This document shows positions 62,895 to 64,000 of a DNA stretch of 64,000 nucleotides, piece by piece (within the stretch, counting starts at the first letter, position 1; each line of letters begins with the position of its first letter). The stretch lies in assembly GCF_001012825.1 (NCBI RefSeq), contig NZ_LCZJ02000026.1, positions 284,761 through 348,760 of the forward strand, read 5' to 3'. Under the pieces are notes generated by a model. The model saw nothing but the letters and a program-made list of their open reading frames with translations. It did not search any database and was not told the origin of the DNA. The DNA is from Paenibacillus etheri. GTDB lineage: Bacteria > Bacillota > Bacilli > Paenibacillales > Paenibacillaceae. The position numbers and the translations under genes are program-made.

Positions 62895-64000
62895 ATGAGT
62901 CTCACTTTTTGCAATGTGCATTTTACTAAGCAGCCCCAAAGAGTTGTATATGTATCAGGTGCACTGATGAAGAGCTTGAAATTAACCGGGAAGAAGAACA
63001 TTCGCCTTAGACTCGGTAAAGATGCCATCCCGACCATGATCAAGCCCATCAAGCGCGCCGGAAATCATCTATTCCTCGCCACTGGTGTAAAGAGTGCTAT
63101 CAAGGTTCCGAAATCTGGTGGTATCTATTTACGCAATCTGCAAAACGACGAGGTACAGCTTGGACCTTTGGTCGGTGTATTGACCGATGGGCCAGCATCT
63201 TCAAATCAACCCTTCGGTTCTCGCACTGGCTTTATAAAGCAATTACTGCGGGAAGGCAGTAACAAATGTTATATATTTGCCTTTATGCCGCGTGATATCA
63301 ACTGGCAGCAGGAGCAGGTCTATGGTTATTTCTTAACCGCAGGCGGCAAATTCGAACGTAAAATGGTTCCTCTGCCTGATGTTGTCTACAATCGGCTACC
63401 CAGTCGGAGAGCGGAGACTTCACCTTATATCAACCAGCTTCGCGAACGCTTTATGCGCAAGAAAATCCCTTACTTTAACTGGAGCTTTTTCAATAAATCC
63501 GATATTTATCGGTTGCTAGAGAATGACGGAGCTGCAAACCGTTACGTACCTGAGACACACAGCAATCCCTCCTCCGAAAAAATGAGAGAAATGCTGGATC
63601 ACCACCATTTTGTATATTACAAACCTTCCGCAGGCAGCCTGGGTCACGGGATTTACCGACTTACCTATCTGCCGAAAAAAGGATATTTTGCCCGCTACCG
63701 CAAAGGTGGAAAAAACGTACTTCTGCGCTTCACTACCTTTGAAAGCCTCATGCGTATGCTTCGGTCACGACACGGTCAAGGTCTGCAAAATTATATCGTT
63801 CAACAGGGAATACGTTTGATTGAAATTGAGGGCTGCCCCATTGATTTCCGATTCCATATGCATAAAAACGGCAGTAATCAATGGATTGTAGTCGGTATTG
63901 GCGCTAAGAAAGCCGGCCGAGGCAGTGTCACCACTCACCTCAAAAACGGGGGGGCATTGCTTACACCTGGGCAGGCGCTCGGGCGTGTATTCGGCGGCAG
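62895..64000 (+). CDS. YheC/YheD family endospore coat-associated protein (3), cut by window end
   Basis: The ATG at 62895 follows directly on the previous stop codon, with AAGGAGGATT upstream inside gene 2. At least 368 codons are seen, starting MSLTFCNVHFTKQPQRVVYV. VQLGPLVGVLTDGPASSNQP, YYKPSAGSLGHGIYRLTYLP and PIDFRFHMHKNGSNQWIVVG match the ATP-grasp pattern of genes 1 and 2. The C-terminal catalytic part lies beyond base 64000. It is the third consecutive member of the family. Confidence 0.9.
   Translation, partial: MSLTFCNVHFTKQPQRVVYVSGALMKSLKLTGKKNIRLRLGKDAIPTMIKPIKRAGNHLFLATGVKSAIKVPKSGGIYLRNLQNDEVQLGPLVGVLTDGPASSNQPFGSRTGFIKQLLREGSNKCYIFAFMPRDINWQQEQVYGYFLTAGGKFERKMVPLPDVVYNRLPSRRAETSPYINQLRERFMRKKIPYFNWSFFNKSDIYRLLENDGAANRYVPETHSNPSSEKMREMLDHHHFVYYKPSAGSLGHGIYRLTYLPKKGYFARYRKGGKNVLLRFTTFESLMRMLRSRHGQGLQNYIVQQGIRLIEIEGCPIDFRFHMHKNGSNQWIVVGIGAKKAGRGSVTTHLKNGGALLTPGQALGRVFGG

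Overview
The window looks like chromosome of an endospore-forming, low-to-mid GC Gram-positive of the Paenibacillus type. Support: strong AGGAGG-type ribosome binding sites, TTG and GTG starts, lipobox substrate-binding proteins, YesN/YesM-type two-component pairs, and many sporulation genes (alpha/beta SASP, ytaF, ytvI, ytrH/ytrI, YheC/YheD coat proteins). The order phoR/phoP, polA, mutM, ytaF, coaE, nrdR and the dnaE, accDA, pyk, citZ-icd-mdh block follow Bacillales synteny. The genus is inferred; no rRNA is present.

Layout. 1-3.8 kb: a yhf-type operon on the minus strand (YhfZ-like regulator, PRD protein, YhfU/DUF2620, YhfT-like transporter, start of a phosphotriesterase-like gene). 4-7.1 kb: a sugar-type ABC importer. 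A 22-base dyad occurs upstream of both operons and may unite them in one regulon. 7.4-16.1 kb: a glycan-use locus made of a GH20 beta-hexosaminidase, its own ABC importer, and a YesM/YesN-type two-component system whose likely binding site, two repeats 21 bases apart, is visible.

16.4-21.8 kb: an AT-rich insertion that splits a tRNA-Ala gene in the D-loop. Its two halves lie 5 kb apart, flanked by a 6-base target repeat, and a 13-base inverted repeat lies near each end. The cargo is an ABC-three-component (ABC-3C) conflict module, a gene of unknown function and a possible recombinase remnant. Just inside the end nearest the host tRNA promoter it carries an intact tRNA-Ala, tRNA-Lys and terminator. 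The element therefore seems to break a host tRNA operon and supply its replacement under the host promoter. No transposase or complete recombinase was found. This is the most unusual item in the window.

21.8-35 kb: nrdR, SASP, lytic transglycosylase, coaE, ytaF, mutM, polA, then a phosphate module (phoU, pstB, phoP, phoR) with two PHO-box-like sites. 33-45 kb: fumarase, HD nucleotidase, SDR, the citZ-icd-mdh TCA cluster, ytvI, FxsA, a thioesterase and an MFS transporter. 45-54 kb: a glutamic (G1) peptidase, pyk, accA/accD, pgpA and dnaE. 54-64 kb: ytrH-ytrI-ytpI, ytoI, small membrane proteins, a 51-base tandem repeat, a YxjI/LURP-one-like protein, yheA and three consecutive YheC/YheD ATP-grasp genes, the last cut by the window end. 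Short inverted-repeat elements of MITE type occur near 28.5 and 54.4 kb.
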